Part shown: one piece after another, positions 1-8,962 of the stretch | Layout: every line of letters begins with the position of its first letter | Numbering within the stretch: the first letter of the stretch is position 1 | NCBI GenBank assembly: GCA_903822015.1 | Contig: CAIJNQ010000151.1 | Span: 1 to 36,112 of the forward strand | Reading direction: 5' to 3' | DNA length: 36,112 nucleotides | DNA from: an uncultured Verrucomicrobia subdivision 3 bacterium | GTDB lineage: Bacteria; Verrucomicrobiota; Verrucomicrobiia; Limisphaerales; UBA11358 | Notes under the pieces: generated by a model | Databases searched by the model: none | The model's input: the letters and a program-made list of their open reading frames with translations, nothing else | Told to the model about the DNA's origin: nothing | Position numbers and translations under genes: made by a program

Positions 1-111
1 GACGCGCCGGCCGTGCCGGCCGGCGCGCCACTTGTCCAGGGCGAAGGCCAGGAACGCCACCAGACCGGAGGCGGCAAACCAGAGGAGCGCGATGGAGCCG
101 GCAATTTTCAC
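1..111 (-). CDS. Partial DUF1294-like small membrane protein (5' end only, runs off the window)
   Basis: Reverse complement from a GTG at 111 reads MKIAGSIALLWFAASGLVAFLAFALDKWRAGRHGRRV, preceded by an in-frame stop. Hydrophobic helix followed by a DKxxAxxGxxRV motif typical of DUF1294 proteins. Not in the supplied ORF track because it is truncated. Confidence 0.5.
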   Translation of the reverse strand, partial: MKIAGSIALLWFAASGLVAFLAFALDKWRAGRHGRRV

Positions 112-290
112 GCGCCAGATTCAGCGATATTTCCGGCTAATGCGAGATCGATTACGCCGGGTTTTGAAAACAGCGCCGGACTTCGGCCGATAAAGCCAGC
201 GGATGAATTTAGGAATGCATCTGTGATTACAAAGCGCGATCCATTTTATAATTGTTGCCCGGCGGAGGAAGGTTCAAACTGGATCACGTT

Positions 291-929
291 ATGAAAAAAC
301 TAGCCATTATTATCGGGATTTTTGCGGTGCTGGGCATATTCGCTATTAGCGTGATCCTGATTGCCGGCGGCAGCTATAACCGCCTGGTCAAACTTTCGCA
401 GGGAGTGGACAGTCAATGGGCGCAGGTGCAAAACGTATACCAGCGCCGGGCCGACCTCATTCCCAACCTGGTGGCGACGGTTTCCGGCGCGGCCAATTTT
501 GAAAAATCGACGTTAACCGAAATCACGGCGGCCCGGGCGTCCGTCGGGCAGGTGAAGCTGGACGCCAACTCGGCACCGACCGATCCCGCCAAGCTGGCGG
601 CCTTTGAATCGGCGCAGGGCCAGCTCTCGTTCGCATTGTCACGGCTGCTGGTGGTGGTGGAGAAGTATCCCGACTTGAAGGCGACGGAGGGATTCCGGGA
701 TTTGCAGGCATCCCTGGAAGGGACGGAAAATCGCATCAGTGTCGAGCGCCGGGATTTCAACACCGCCGTGCAGAATTACAACACCGCGATCAAATCGTTT
801 CCGGCGGTGTTTTATGCCGGGGCCTGCGGCTTCAGCCCGAAGCCCTATTTTACTGCCACGGCCGGGGCCGTGACGCCGCCCAAAGTCTCGTTTGATTTCA
901 ACAAGCCGGCGACGGCCACAAATCCCTGA
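291..929 (+). CDS. lemA: LemA family protein
   Basis: ATG at 291 within ORF 252-929. N-terminal TM then SYNRLVKLSQGVDSQWAQVQNVYQRRADLIPNLVATV, a LemA signature. Confidence 0.92.
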   Translation: MKKLAIIIGIFAVLGIFAISVILIAGGSYNRLVKLSQGVDSQWAQVQNVYQRRADLIPNLVATVSGAANFEKSTLTEITAARASVGQVKLDANSAPTDPAKLAAFESAQGQLSFALSRLLVVVEKYPDLKATEGFRDLQASLEGTENRISVERRDFNTAVQNYNTAIKSFPAVFYAGACGFSPKPYFTATAGAVTPPKVSFDFNKPATATNP

Positions 930-932
930 AGT

Positions 933-1679
933 GTGCGACGCATCGGCGCCATCCTGATTTTGCTCTGCGGTTTCCGGCTTTTGGCCCAGGAAGTCATGCC
1001 CCCCGCGCCGGCGGCTTATTTCAATGACTATGCGAACGCTGTCGCCGCCAGCACGGCGGCACAGCTCAACACAACGCTGGAAAACTTCGAGCGGCAGACT
1101 TCCGAGCAGATTGTGGTGGCCATCTTTCCCAGGATGCAGTCGGATTCATCCATTGAGGACTACACCGTGCGGGTGGCGCGTTCATGGCAGGCGGGGCAAA
1201 AGGACAAAAACAACGGAGCGGTGCTCTTCGTCTTTGTGCAGGATCACAAAATGTTTCTGCAGGTGGGCTACGGACTGGAAGGCGTCCTGCCGGATGCGCT
1301 TTGCAAACGGATCATCGACGAGCAGATCGCCCCGCGGTTCAAGGCCGGTGATTTTGACGGCGGGCTGACGGCGGGGGTGCAGGCAATTCTGGCGGCGACG
1401 AAGGGCGAATACAAAGGAACCGGTGGAACGGTGGCGGACAGCCGCGCATCCAAAGGATCCAATAGTCCCCTGCTGGGCTACGGTTTTTTGATCCTATTGA
1501 TAATAATAGTTATATTTGCGCGAGGTTCGGGGATGTTTTTACCCTGGCTATTGCTCTCCAGCAGCGGCACAAACCGTGGCTGGGGGGGCGGAGGATTTTC
1601 GGGCGGGGGCGGCGGCGGGGGTGGATTTTCGGGCGGGGGCGGCAGCTTTGGCGGTGGCGGCGCGGGAGGGAGCTGGTAA
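933..1679 (+). CDS. TPM domain-containing membrane protein (YgcG family) with Gly-rich C-terminus
   Basis: GTG start 3 bp after lemA. Signal peptide, YFNDYANAVAASTAAQLNTTLENFERQTSEQIVVAIFP, a C-terminal TM, then a GGGGFSGGGGGGGGFSGGGG tail. Confidence 0.9.
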   Translation: MRRIGAILILLCGFRLLAQEVMPPAPAAYFNDYANAVAASTAAQLNTTLENFERQTSEQIVVAIFPRMQSDSSIEDYTVRVARSWQAGQKDKNNGAVLFVFVQDHKMFLQVGYGLEGVLPDALCKRIIDEQIAPRFKAGDFDGGLTAGVQAILAATKGEYKGTGGTVADSRASKGSNSPLLGYGFLILLIIIVIFARGSGMFLPWLLLSSSGTNRGWGGGGFSGGGGGGGGFSGGGGSFGGGGAGGSW

Positions 1680-1682
1680 TTT

Positions 1683-2081
1683 ATGCACCCCAAGCGATTT
1701 GCCAAACACCTGCACCACGACACCATCGTTGCGGCGATCAGCGATGCCGGACACAAGACCACCGGCGAAATCCAGGTGAGCATCAGCCCGAAACACATCG
1801 AAGATCCGGTCGCGGCCGCCCAGGCGGTATTCATGCGTCTGGGCCTGGACAAATCTCCGGAACGAAACGGGGTGCTGATTTTCGTGGCCCCCCGCTCGCA
1901 TAAATTTGCCGTCATCGGCGATGCAGCGGTTCACGCGAAGTGCGGTGATGAATTCTGGCGAAAGCTGGCGGACGCCATGACGGGCTATTTTCGCAAATCC
2001 GAATTCACGCCGGGCATTATCCACGGGGTGGAAAAAGCCGGCGAACTGCTGGCAGAACATTTTCCGCGGCGGCGCGGATGA
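1683..2081 (+). CDS. Second TPM domain-containing protein (lacks TM and Gly tail)
   Basis: ATG at 1683, 3 bp after the previous stop. TTGEIQVSISPKHIEDPVAAAQAVFMRLGLDKSPERNGVLIFVAPRSHKFAVIGD. Confidence 0.82.
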   Translation: MHPKRFAKHLHHDTIVAAISDAGHKTTGEIQVSISPKHIEDPVAAAQAVFMRLGLDKSPERNGVLIFVAPRSHKFAVIGDAAVHAKCGDEFWRKLADAMTGYFRKSEFTPGIIHGVEKAGELLAEHFPRRRG

Positions 2082-2331
2082 ATGGACGCAAAAGCGACAT
2101 CGCCCCTGGCATATCAAGCTGAGGGCACGGAATGCCGCTTAAGTTGCGACGACTAGCCCGACAGATTTTAACTTTCCGCCTCAACCAGTCACGGTCATTC
2201 CAGCCAAACCCGGCGGATCAAATCGGTAGCAATAATGCAGCCGCAAAAGGCGCTCCGATGGGTTTAGTAATCCAACATTTCAGCGGGAGAAATCTGTTCA
2301 AACAGCACGGCTTCAAATAAAGTCCCCGCAC

Positions 2332-2952
2332 ATGGCATCCGAGGCCGAATTGCTGGCGCGCTGCCGTCGCGGCGAAGCCGCGGCGTGGGATGAACTTTTC
2401 GACCTACATTACGCAGCGGCGGGGCGGTTTATCTTCCAGCTTTCGCCGGATTTTTCCCGCGAAGACAGCGAGGAGATCTGCCAGGAGGTTTTTCTATCGG
2501 TCATCAAAAACCTCGATTCCTTCCAAGGCGAAAGCCAGTTCCAGACCTGGCTGTTCCGCATCGCCGCCAACAAGGCGCGGGATTACCGGGAGAAACGCAT
2601 TGCGGCCAAACGCGGCGGCGGACAAACCACGAATTCGTTGCAGGCCGAAAACCCCGAAACCGGTCAGGCACCAGACCCGCCAGACCCATTGCCGAGGCCG
2701 GACGAACAGTTGATGAACGCCGAGCAGCTGACCCTCGTACGCGAATCGCTCGACCAGCTCAGCGGGCCATGCCGGGAAATCATCGAACTGCGCTATTTCG
2801 GCGATTTGAGTTATGAGGAATTAAGCGCGACCTTGGAATTGAATCTGAAAACGGTCAGTTCGCGATTGAGCAAATGCCTGGACCGGCTGGAAGAAATAGC
2901 GCGGAAATGGTTTGCCCGGGAAACTCCGGAGGTTTTCCCGTCTAACGGATGA
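2332..2952 (+). CDS. RNA polymerase sigma factor, sigma-70/ECF family
   Basis: Region 2 (DSEEICQEVFLSVIKNLDSFQGESQFQTWLFRIAANKARDYRE) and region 4 (CREIIELRYFGDLSYEELSATLELNLKTVSSRLSKCLDRL). Confidence 0.93.
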   Translation: MASEAELLARCRRGEAAAWDELFDLHYAAAGRFIFQLSPDFSREDSEEICQEVFLSVIKNLDSFQGESQFQTWLFRIAANKARDYREKRIAAKRGGGQTTNSLQAENPETGQAPDPPDPLPRPDEQLMNAEQLTLVRESLDQLSGPCREIIELRYFGDLSYEELSATLELNLKTVSSRLSKCLDRLEEIARKWFARETPEVFPSNG

Positions 2953-2959
2953 CGGAAAC

Positions 2960-4030
2960 ATGGAATCGGAACGTAAAATTGAAAAAATGCTGCGCGCTTA
3001 CGCGAAAAAACGTCGCGGACAGGCCAGCGATCATCTGAAGCTGCATCCGGCCATGCGACGAATGCTGCAAGGCGAGGTCGCACGCCGCGCAGCCAGGCCG
3101 GAGGACGAAGCGGCTACCGTGACGCTTTGGGAATTATTCCGGCAGCGCTGGGCGGTGCTGGCGGGTTTTGCGGTTATCATATTCTTTGGCGCGGCATTAT
3201 ACCTGCCGGCATTGAGCAAGGGTAAATTCAAGGCGCAAAAGGTTACTGCCATGAATCATCTCAAGCAAATCGACTTGGCTGCTGAAAAGACGGCAAACGA
3301 AAACAACAGCAACCTACCTTCACCCCTGGACAATCAAAACGGGAAACCTGCCGGCTCGCAAATCACCACGGCCAGCGGCGAGGTCCCGGCCAATGCGCCA
3401 GCCGCTCCGGCGATCACGATAAACCCCTTTGCGGATCGGGCACGGGCCGTTCCGTTCGCGACCGCCGGCGCACAGAATTTTGCCACCGGCCGGCAGAACA
3501 TTTTCAAGAACAAGGCAGCGGCCGCCGGGCCTGCCTCCGTGCTGGAGAATTTCCAGGTGCTACAAAGCGGCAATGTGATCCGCGTCGTGGATGCGGACGG
3601 CTCAGTTTACGATGGCTCGTTGCAGCGGCTAAGCGTGGCCGCGCAAAAAATGTCGGTTCAATCGGCCCAGCCCGCCCCGGCCGGCAGCGAGACGGGTCAA
3701 ATGGAACGACCCAACGGACAGCCAAAGACCATCAATAACCGCGATGAACTCCAAACCGTCCCAAATTATTTTTTCCGGGTGTCCGGTATGAACCGGACCC
3801 TGAAACAAAAAGTCGAGTTTACGGGGAATTTGCAGGCGATGGCGGTCATGACGACGAACCTGCCACAATCATCCCCGGCCGAGGCCGGGTTGGGCGTTGG
3901 AGCATCCGGCGAAAGTCCTCAAGCCATGCTGACGGGTCAATTACCGTGGTTTAATTCGCGCATTGCCGGAACGGCAATAATTGGCGACACCACCAACTTC
4001 GAAATTAATGCCGTGCCGCAACCACCATGA
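2960..4030 (+). CDS. Hypothetical single-TM protein following the sigma factor (possible anti-sigma or sigma-associated membrane protein)
   Basis: ATG at 2960 inside ORF 2912-4030. Charged cytoplasmic N-terminus, one TM (WAVLAGFAVIIFFGAALYLPAL), then a low-complexity extracytoplasmic region. Position 7 bp after the ECF gene suggests the role. Confidence 0.6.
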   Translation: MESERKIEKMLRAYAKKRRGQASDHLKLHPAMRRMLQGEVARRAARPEDEAATVTLWELFRQRWAVLAGFAVIIFFGAALYLPALSKGKFKAQKVTAMNHLKQIDLAAEKTANENNSNLPSPLDNQNGKPAGSQITTASGEVPANAPAAPAITINPFADRARAVPFATAGAQNFATGRQNIFKNKAAAAGPASVLENFQVLQSGNVIRVVDADGSVYDGSLQRLSVAAQKMSVQSAQPAPAGSETGQMERPNGQPKTINNRDELQTVPNYFFRVSGMNRTLKQKVEFTGNLQAMAVMTTNLPQSSPAEAGLGVGASGESPQAMLTGQLPWFNSRIAGTAIIGDTTNFEINAVPQPP

Positions 4031-4195
4031 ATCCGAGACGCCAAGGCTCCAGCTAAAACCGCGTTCCCACGGACCTAATCTTATTCCCCGGTCGAATTCA
4101 ATTTCCGCCGCCGCCCGGGCCAGCCGGGGGCAGCCGGCTTTCCAAGATTACAGACTTGCCTTAGCTAAAAGACCCGTTAATGCTTTAAGCTCGCA

Positions 4196-5875
4196 ATGAT
4201 ATTGAAACGGTTTTTTGAAAAGCAGCTCGTGATGATTGTTACGCCATTTGCGAGGCTGGCGCTGCTGGTTTTTCTGGGGGCCGTTTATTTTTCCCTCATA
4301 CCAAAAATCGCAGCCTCGACCAAAGAGGTCGCCCTGGTCGATTTAAAATTGGGTGATTATCTTCAGCAAGTGATGCAACACAACGAGGCGGTGCAGGCGC
4401 AGTTGCTGGAGGTGGAAGTCAGCCATCGCAAAAACACGGCGGAGATGGGCATATTTGAGCCCAAATTCAAGTCATCCGTCACTTATGAGGCGAACAAGCG
4501 CACCAACAACGTTTCGCAGGCGGCGGCGCAGAATAACCAGGGGATTTTTAAGGAAAATAATACGCTCTACGACAGCGGCCTTGAATCGGAGCTGCCCACC
4601 GGCGGCAAAGTGCATCTGGGCTATACCATGAGCAATTTGGGGAACAACGTGAATCCGAATTCCAGTCTGTTCACTTCCCCAACCAATAATAATTACTGGA
4701 ATCGGCAGTATCAGACGTTTGTCGGGGCGACATTCACCCAACCGCTATTGAAGGACGCCGGGCTGACGCCGACTTTGGCCAATCTCCGGCTGACCGCGCT
4801 CGACTCGGACATCGCGTTCCAGGAATATCGCCGGCAGTTGATGCTGACGATTTTCAAGGCGGAGGACGCCTATTGGAACCTGTATTTTTCCCAGGAACAG
4901 GTTCGTTTTTTCGACCAGTCCATTTCGGTGGCGCAGAGTGTCCTGGATGACAGCCGGGAAAAATTGAAGATCGGCCAGGGCTCGGAACTGGATATGATGG
5001 AGGCGCAGTCGGCGCTGGCGTTGCGCAGCACAAAACGGAACAACGCGCTGCAGGAATATTACGATGCCGTGGAAAACCTGCAGGTGCTCATGGGGGTTTC
5101 GCCCTCGCCGTCTCCGGCGGGTCCGGTCGGGTCAACTTTTCATGTGACCGACACGCCGCGCGAAACGAGCGCCGCGATTTCTTATTCCGAAAACTTTGAG
5201 CAGGCGTTTTCCTTGAACCCGGATTATCTAATCCAGCAGACCAAAATCAAAGAGCAACTCCTGCGGATGGGCGTGGCCAAAAATCAAATCCTCCCGGATT
5301 TAAGCCTGCTGGGCGCCTACGGTTTCAACGGCCTGGGCACCACGCCGGTGAATTCCTGGGACTCCGCCCAGTCGGGCGCCTATCCTTCTTGGTCCATCGG
5401 CATGGAATTGACCGTGCCGTTGGATGGCAATATCAAGGAACGCAATTTGTATCAGGCGTCGAAACTCACCCTGTCGGAGGCTTACCTCCGGTTCAAGGGT
5501 GTGCAGACAGAAATTTCCTACGGGTTGAACACGGCCATACAGAAAGCGGGGGCCTGGGAACAGAGCATTCAAAGCTACCAAACGGTGGTGCATTACAATG
5601 AGGAATTGCTCAAGACCCAGCTCGAACGCCTCAAGGCCGGGCGCGTGGATGGCCACAAAGTCATGGAAGTCGAGGCGGATTTGCTGGATGCCCGCCAGGA
5701 ACTGGCCAACGCGTTGACGCAATATCAGCGGGCCTTGAACCAAGTCGAGCTTGTGGCGGGTTCAATCCTGAAAAATCGCAACCTTGACCTCACCCGCGCG
5801 GAGCTGAAACAACGGACGACATTATTGCTGGATGGCGCCTCTGCGCCGGCCGCGCCAGTCTCCACCTCAAATTAA
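4196..5875 (+). CDS. TolC family outer membrane efflux protein
   Basis: 559 aa, N-terminal signal/anchor, two OEP-like halves with long heptad helices (FKAEDAYWNLYFSQEQVRFFDQSISVAQSVLDDSREKLKIGQGSELDMMEAQSAL; LKTQLERLKAGRVDGHKVMEVEADLLDARQELANALTQYQRALNQVEL). Confidence 0.92.
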   Translation: MILKRFFEKQLVMIVTPFARLALLVFLGAVYFSLIPKIAASTKEVALVDLKLGDYLQQVMQHNEAVQAQLLEVEVSHRKNTAEMGIFEPKFKSSVTYEANKRTNNVSQAAAQNNQGIFKENNTLYDSGLESELPTGGKVHLGYTMSNLGNNVNPNSSLFTSPTNNNYWNRQYQTFVGATFTQPLLKDAGLTPTLANLRLTALDSDIAFQEYRRQLMLTIFKAEDAYWNLYFSQEQVRFFDQSISVAQSVLDDSREKLKIGQGSELDMMEAQSALALRSTKRNNALQEYYDAVENLQVLMGVSPSPSPAGPVGSTFHVTDTPRETSAAISYSENFEQAFSLNPDYLIQQTKIKEQLLRMGVAKNQILPDLSLLGAYGFNGLGTTPVNSWDSAQSGAYPSWSIGMELTVPLDGNIKERNLYQASKLTLSEAYLRFKGVQTEISYGLNTAIQKAGAWEQSIQSYQTVVHYNEELLKTQLERLKAGRVDGHKVMEVEADLLDARQELANALTQYQRALNQVELVAGSILKNRNLDLTRAELKQRTTLLLDGASAPAAPVSTSN

Positions 5876-5881
5876 AATTTT

Positions 5882-6607
5882 ATGTTCAAGTATTTCTGGG
5901 TTGGCCTATTGGGAATCTCCGTCGGTTTGGTTCCCGTCGCTCGCGCAGCGGAACCGTTGTCGGTCAGCGGCATCACCGAGCCGTATCTGGACGTGACACT
6001 CGGTCTGGCCGACGCCGGCATCATCAGCACGCAGTTTTTCAAGGAAGGTGACACCGTCAAAAAAGGCGACGCCATCCTGGAGCTGGACAAACGGCTCGAG
6101 ACGTTCGAGGTCGCGCGCCGCAAAGCCGTAATGGTGCAAAACAAACGGGTTTATGATTCGACGCGGACCCTGATGGAAAGCACCAAGTCGGTGAGCCAGG
6201 AGGAAATGACCAAAGCCGAGGCCGAATACAATGTTTCCGCCGCCGAATATGACATCGCCGTCCAGCAGCTGGCCAACCGCCAGCTCGTCGCGCCGTTTAC
6301 CGGCCGCATCACGGAGGTTTTGCTCAAGCCCGGCGCCGCCGTTGCGCCGTATCAGCCGCTCGTCCGGCTCGTGGACACCTCGCGCTGTTATTTCACCGGC
6401 CACATCGAGGGCAAGGCCGCGGCGAATCTGCAACCCGACCAGCCGGTGCAAATCCAGGTGGATGGCGGCGTGACGATTCCAGGGAAAATCTGTTTCATCT
6501 CGCCGACCGTGGACGCTGCGAGCGGCCTCGCGAAAGTGAAGGCCATTTTTGACAACGCCGACGGCCGGATCCGCCCCGGTCTTTCCGCACAGCTCACCAC
6601 GGAATAA
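5882..6607 (+). CDS. HlyD/RND-type periplasmic adaptor subunit
   Basis: Signal peptide, lipoyl-like half motif FKEGDTVKKGDAILELDKR, coiled coil, QLVAPFTGRITEVLLKPGAAVAPYQPLVRLVDTS. 6 bp after tolC. Confidence 0.92.
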   Translation: MFKYFWVGLLGISVGLVPVARAAEPLSVSGITEPYLDVTLGLADAGIISTQFFKEGDTVKKGDAILELDKRLETFEVARRKAVMVQNKRVYDSTRTLMESTKSVSQEEMTKAEAEYNVSAAEYDIAVQQLANRQLVAPFTGRITEVLLKPGAAVAPYQPLVRLVDTSRCYFTGHIEGKAAANLQPDQPVQIQVDGGVTIPGKICFISPTVDAASGLAKVKAIFDNADGRIRPGLSAQLTTE

Positions 6608-6612
6608 TTTTT

Positions 6613-8466
6613 ATGGAAACCAACGGCGGCAGGGACGCTGAATTTTCGCGCACGCTTGACGAGCTTGCCGCGCTGCGCCAGTTCGCCGGCGAACCCAAAA
6701 ATTTCTGGCCGGCCTTTCTGGCCGCCGCCTCGAAACTGATTTCGGCGGACATCGCCGTGCTGCTGCTCGGCAGTCCCGGTAAAAATCCGCGCTGGGCGAA
6801 GATCGGCGAGTGGGATTCCGGCTCCGGGCTGTCGCGAGTCCGGACACAATTCACCTCACAACTCGAAGCCATCGCCGAACGCGGCTTGGGCGATGGCAGC
6901 TTCTTGGAACAGACCGACCCGACCAGCGGCAGTTTTACGGTCGCCGTTCGGCTCAAATTGCAACGCGCCGAAGACGAAGTCATTTTGGCCGCGCAATTGA
7001 AGGATTTCACCTCATCCGCTGCCAGCGAGGCGATCGCCCGCCTGCGGCTGGTGGCCGACGTGCCGCTGGCATTCCAACAGAATCTCGCCGCACAGCAGGC
7101 GCGCAACGACGTGGAAAAATTCGCCGCCGTCCTGGATTTAAACGTGCCGGTCAACGATGCGACGCAATTTATTTCCGCCGCGCTCGCGTTCGGCAACGGC
7201 ATCGCCACCCGTTTCCGCTGCGAGCGCGCGAGCCTCGGCTGGCTCGAAGGCGGCTACATCCGGCTGCGCGCGATAAGCCGCACCGAACAGTTTGACCGCC
7301 AGATGGCCGCCGCGCAGGCGCTTGAAGTTGCCATGGAAGAATGTGTGGACCAGGATGAGGAAATCCTTTTTCCGTCACCGGCAGGCGTGACGACCATAGC
7401 GCGCGACCATGAAACATTCGCCGCCGACCAGAAATCCGGGAACATCTGTTCCCTCCCGCTGCGGCTCGACGGCAAGGTGGTTGGCGTGCTGACCTGCGAA
7501 CGGCAGGACATGGCGTTCACCGCCGTTGAACTCCAGCAAATCCGCCTCGGCTGCGACCAGATCGTGCGGCGCTTGAGCGAATTGAAACTTTATGACCGCT
7601 GGTTCGGCGCGCGCTGGGCGGCACACACCCGCGATTATTTTTCCCGCTGGCTCGGCCCGGAACACACCTGGGGCAAGGTCACGGCGATTTTTCTCACGCT
7701 GGTCATGTTCGCGCCGTTCCTGGTGCGCGTCAATTATCGCGTCGAGGGCAATTTCATTCTGCGCAGCGACGAGGCGGAATTTCTGACCGCTCCGTTCGAC
7801 GGCTACATTGAGCAGGTGTTCGTCCGCGCCGGCGATCATGTCGCGAAAGCCCAGCCGCTGGTGAGCCTGAACCGCAGCGAACTGCTGCTCGACCAGTCGG
7901 CCGCGCTCGCCGACGTGGTGCGCTACCAGCACGAGGCCGAAAAAGCGCGCGCCGCGAACAATATTGCGGAAATGCGCATTGACGACGCGCAGGCGCAACA
8001 GGCGCAGGCCCGGCTGGACCTCGTGCGCTACCGCCTCGATAACGCGGTCATCAAATCCGCGTTCGACGGCGTGGTGGTCGAGGGCGATTTGCGCGAGCGC
8101 ATCGCTTCGCCGGTCAAGCAGGGCGACGCGCTGTTCAAGGTGGCGCGCATTGACACGCTTTACGCCGAGGCGGAGATCGGCGAGCGCGACGTGCAGGAAA
8201 TCCTGGGCAAGTCCAAGGGTGAAATTGCCTTCGTCACGCAGCCGAAAACCAAATATCCGGTCACATTGCAAATCGTCCAGCCGGCGGCGGTCACCAAGAA
8301 AGATGGCAACGTGTTTCTGGTGCGCCTGCAGCCGGACGGCGGTGCGGCGCAATGGTGGCGTCCGGGCCTGACCGGCCTGTGCAAAATTTCGACAGAGAAG
8401 CGGACGCTGTTCTGGATTTTCACGCATCGCACGGTGGATTTCCTGCGGATGAAGCTTTGGTTTTAA
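6613..8466 (+). CDS. GAF-domain / HlyD adaptor fusion protein
   Basis: N-terminal cytoplasmic region with GAF-like segment (ALEVAMEECVDQDEEILFP...KSGNICSLPLRLDGKVVGVLTCERQDMAFTAVELQQIRLGCDQIVRRL), TM (VTAIFLTLVMFAPFLVRV), then adaptor (AEFLTAPFDGYIEQVFVRAGDHVAKAQPLVSLNRSELLLDQ). Confidence 0.88.
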   Translation: METNGGRDAEFSRTLDELAALRQFAGEPKNFWPAFLAAASKLISADIAVLLLGSPGKNPRWAKIGEWDSGSGLSRVRTQFTSQLEAIAERGLGDGSFLEQTDPTSGSFTVAVRLKLQRAEDEVILAAQLKDFTSSAASEAIARLRLVADVPLAFQQNLAAQQARNDVEKFAAVLDLNVPVNDATQFISAALAFGNGIATRFRCERASLGWLEGGYIRLRAISRTEQFDRQMAAAQALEVAMEECVDQDEEILFPSPAGVTTIARDHETFAADQKSGNICSLPLRLDGKVVGVLTCERQDMAFTAVELQQIRLGCDQIVRRLSELKLYDRWFGARWAAHTRDYFSRWLGPEHTWGKVTAIFLTLVMFAPFLVRVNYRVEGNFILRSDEAEFLTAPFDGYIEQVFVRAGDHVAKAQPLVSLNRSELLLDQSAALADVVRYQHEAEKARAANNIAEMRIDDAQAQQAQARLDLVRYRLDNAVIKSAFDGVVVEGDLRERIASPVKQGDALFKVARIDTLYAEAEIGERDVQEILGKSKGEIAFVTQPKTKYPVTLQIVQPAAVTKKDGNVFLVRLQPDGGAAQWWRPGLTGLCKISTEKRTLFWIFTHRTVDFLRMKLWF

Positions 8467-8468
8467 TC

Positions 8469-8499
8469 AGTCAGCAGTCTGTGGTCAGTAGTCAGTAGC
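8469..8499 (+). repeat. Left imperfect inverted repeat, phased heptamers GTCAGCA-GTCTGTG-GTCAGTA-GTCAGTA
   Basis: Direct reading of bases 8470-8497 as four heptads; pairs with 8932-8962 in inverted orientation. Confidence 0.7.
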
Positions 8500-8517
8500 A
8501 TTGCGAGATGCGAGTCT

Positions 8518-8534
8518 GGCTACGGACGACTGAC
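8518..8534 (+). repeat. 17-bp perfect direct repeat, copy 1 (GGCTACGGACGACTGAC); copy 2 at 8931-8947
   Basis: Exact match on both sides of the four-helix-bundle ORF; copy 1 can also pair with 8482-8499 as a stem-loop. Confidence 0.85.
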
Positions 8535-8565
8535 TACGGACGACGAACGAAAAACTGATTTAATA

Positions 8566-8946
8566 ATGAGCCGGACAAATTTTGAAAAGCTGCGGATTTA
8601 CCGCCTGGCGGAAGACCTGGCGGATGAAATCTGGGCGATGGTTTTGCAATGGGATCGTTTCGCGCGTGCTACGGTTGGAAAACAAATTGTACGTGCAGCC
8701 GACAGCATCGGCGCGAATATTGCCGAAGGAACCGGACGCGGCAGTTATCAGGACAACAAGCGCTTTGCAAAAATAGCACGCGGATCGTTAAATGAAACCC
8801 AGCATTTTCTCCGCCGAGCCTTCCAAAGAAAACTTTTAAGCGCCACGGATGTAAAAAAACTGAAGCCACTGGTTGATAATCTGGCGCCGCAATTGAACGC
8901 CTACATCAAATCCATCGGGCGCGACCCCACGGCTACGGACGACTGA
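8566..8946 (+). CDS. Four helix bundle protein (23S rRNA intervening-sequence protein / S23 family)
   Basis: FEKLRIYRLAEDLADEIWAMVLQWDRFARATVGKQIVRAADSIGANIAEGTGRGSYQDNKRFAKIARGSLNETQHFLRRAF is the characteristic family pattern. Confidence 0.92.
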   Translation: MSRTNFEKLRIYRLAEDLADEIWAMVLQWDRFARATVGKQIVRAADSIGANIAEGTGRGSYQDNKRFAKIARGSLNETQHFLRRAFQRKLLSATDVKKLKPLVDNLAPQLNAYIKSIGRDPTATDD

Positions 8947-8962
8947 CCATGGGCCACTGACT
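8932..8962 (-). repeat. Right imperfect inverted repeat (reverse complement heptads GTCAGTG-GCCCATG-GTCAGTC-GTCCGTA)
   Basis: Ungapped alignment to 8469-8499; overlaps the last codons and stop of the four-helix-bundle gene. Confidence 0.7.

Noticed and set aside
13-294. 93-aa plus-strand ORF at the window start
   Set aside because: No domain or signal features; the minus strand at 1-111 gives a much better DUF1294-like reading.
1596-1676. Gly-rich repetitive tract at the end of the first TPM gene as a mobile or satellite repeat
   Set aside because: Gly/Ser-rich tails are usual for YgcG-type TPM proteins; it is a coding low-complexity tail.
8566-8946. Diversity-generating retroelement accessory (Avd) protein
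   Set aside because: Avd is also a small four-helix bundle, but there is no reverse transcriptase, template repeat or variable repeat nearby; the sequence fits the S23/IVP family.
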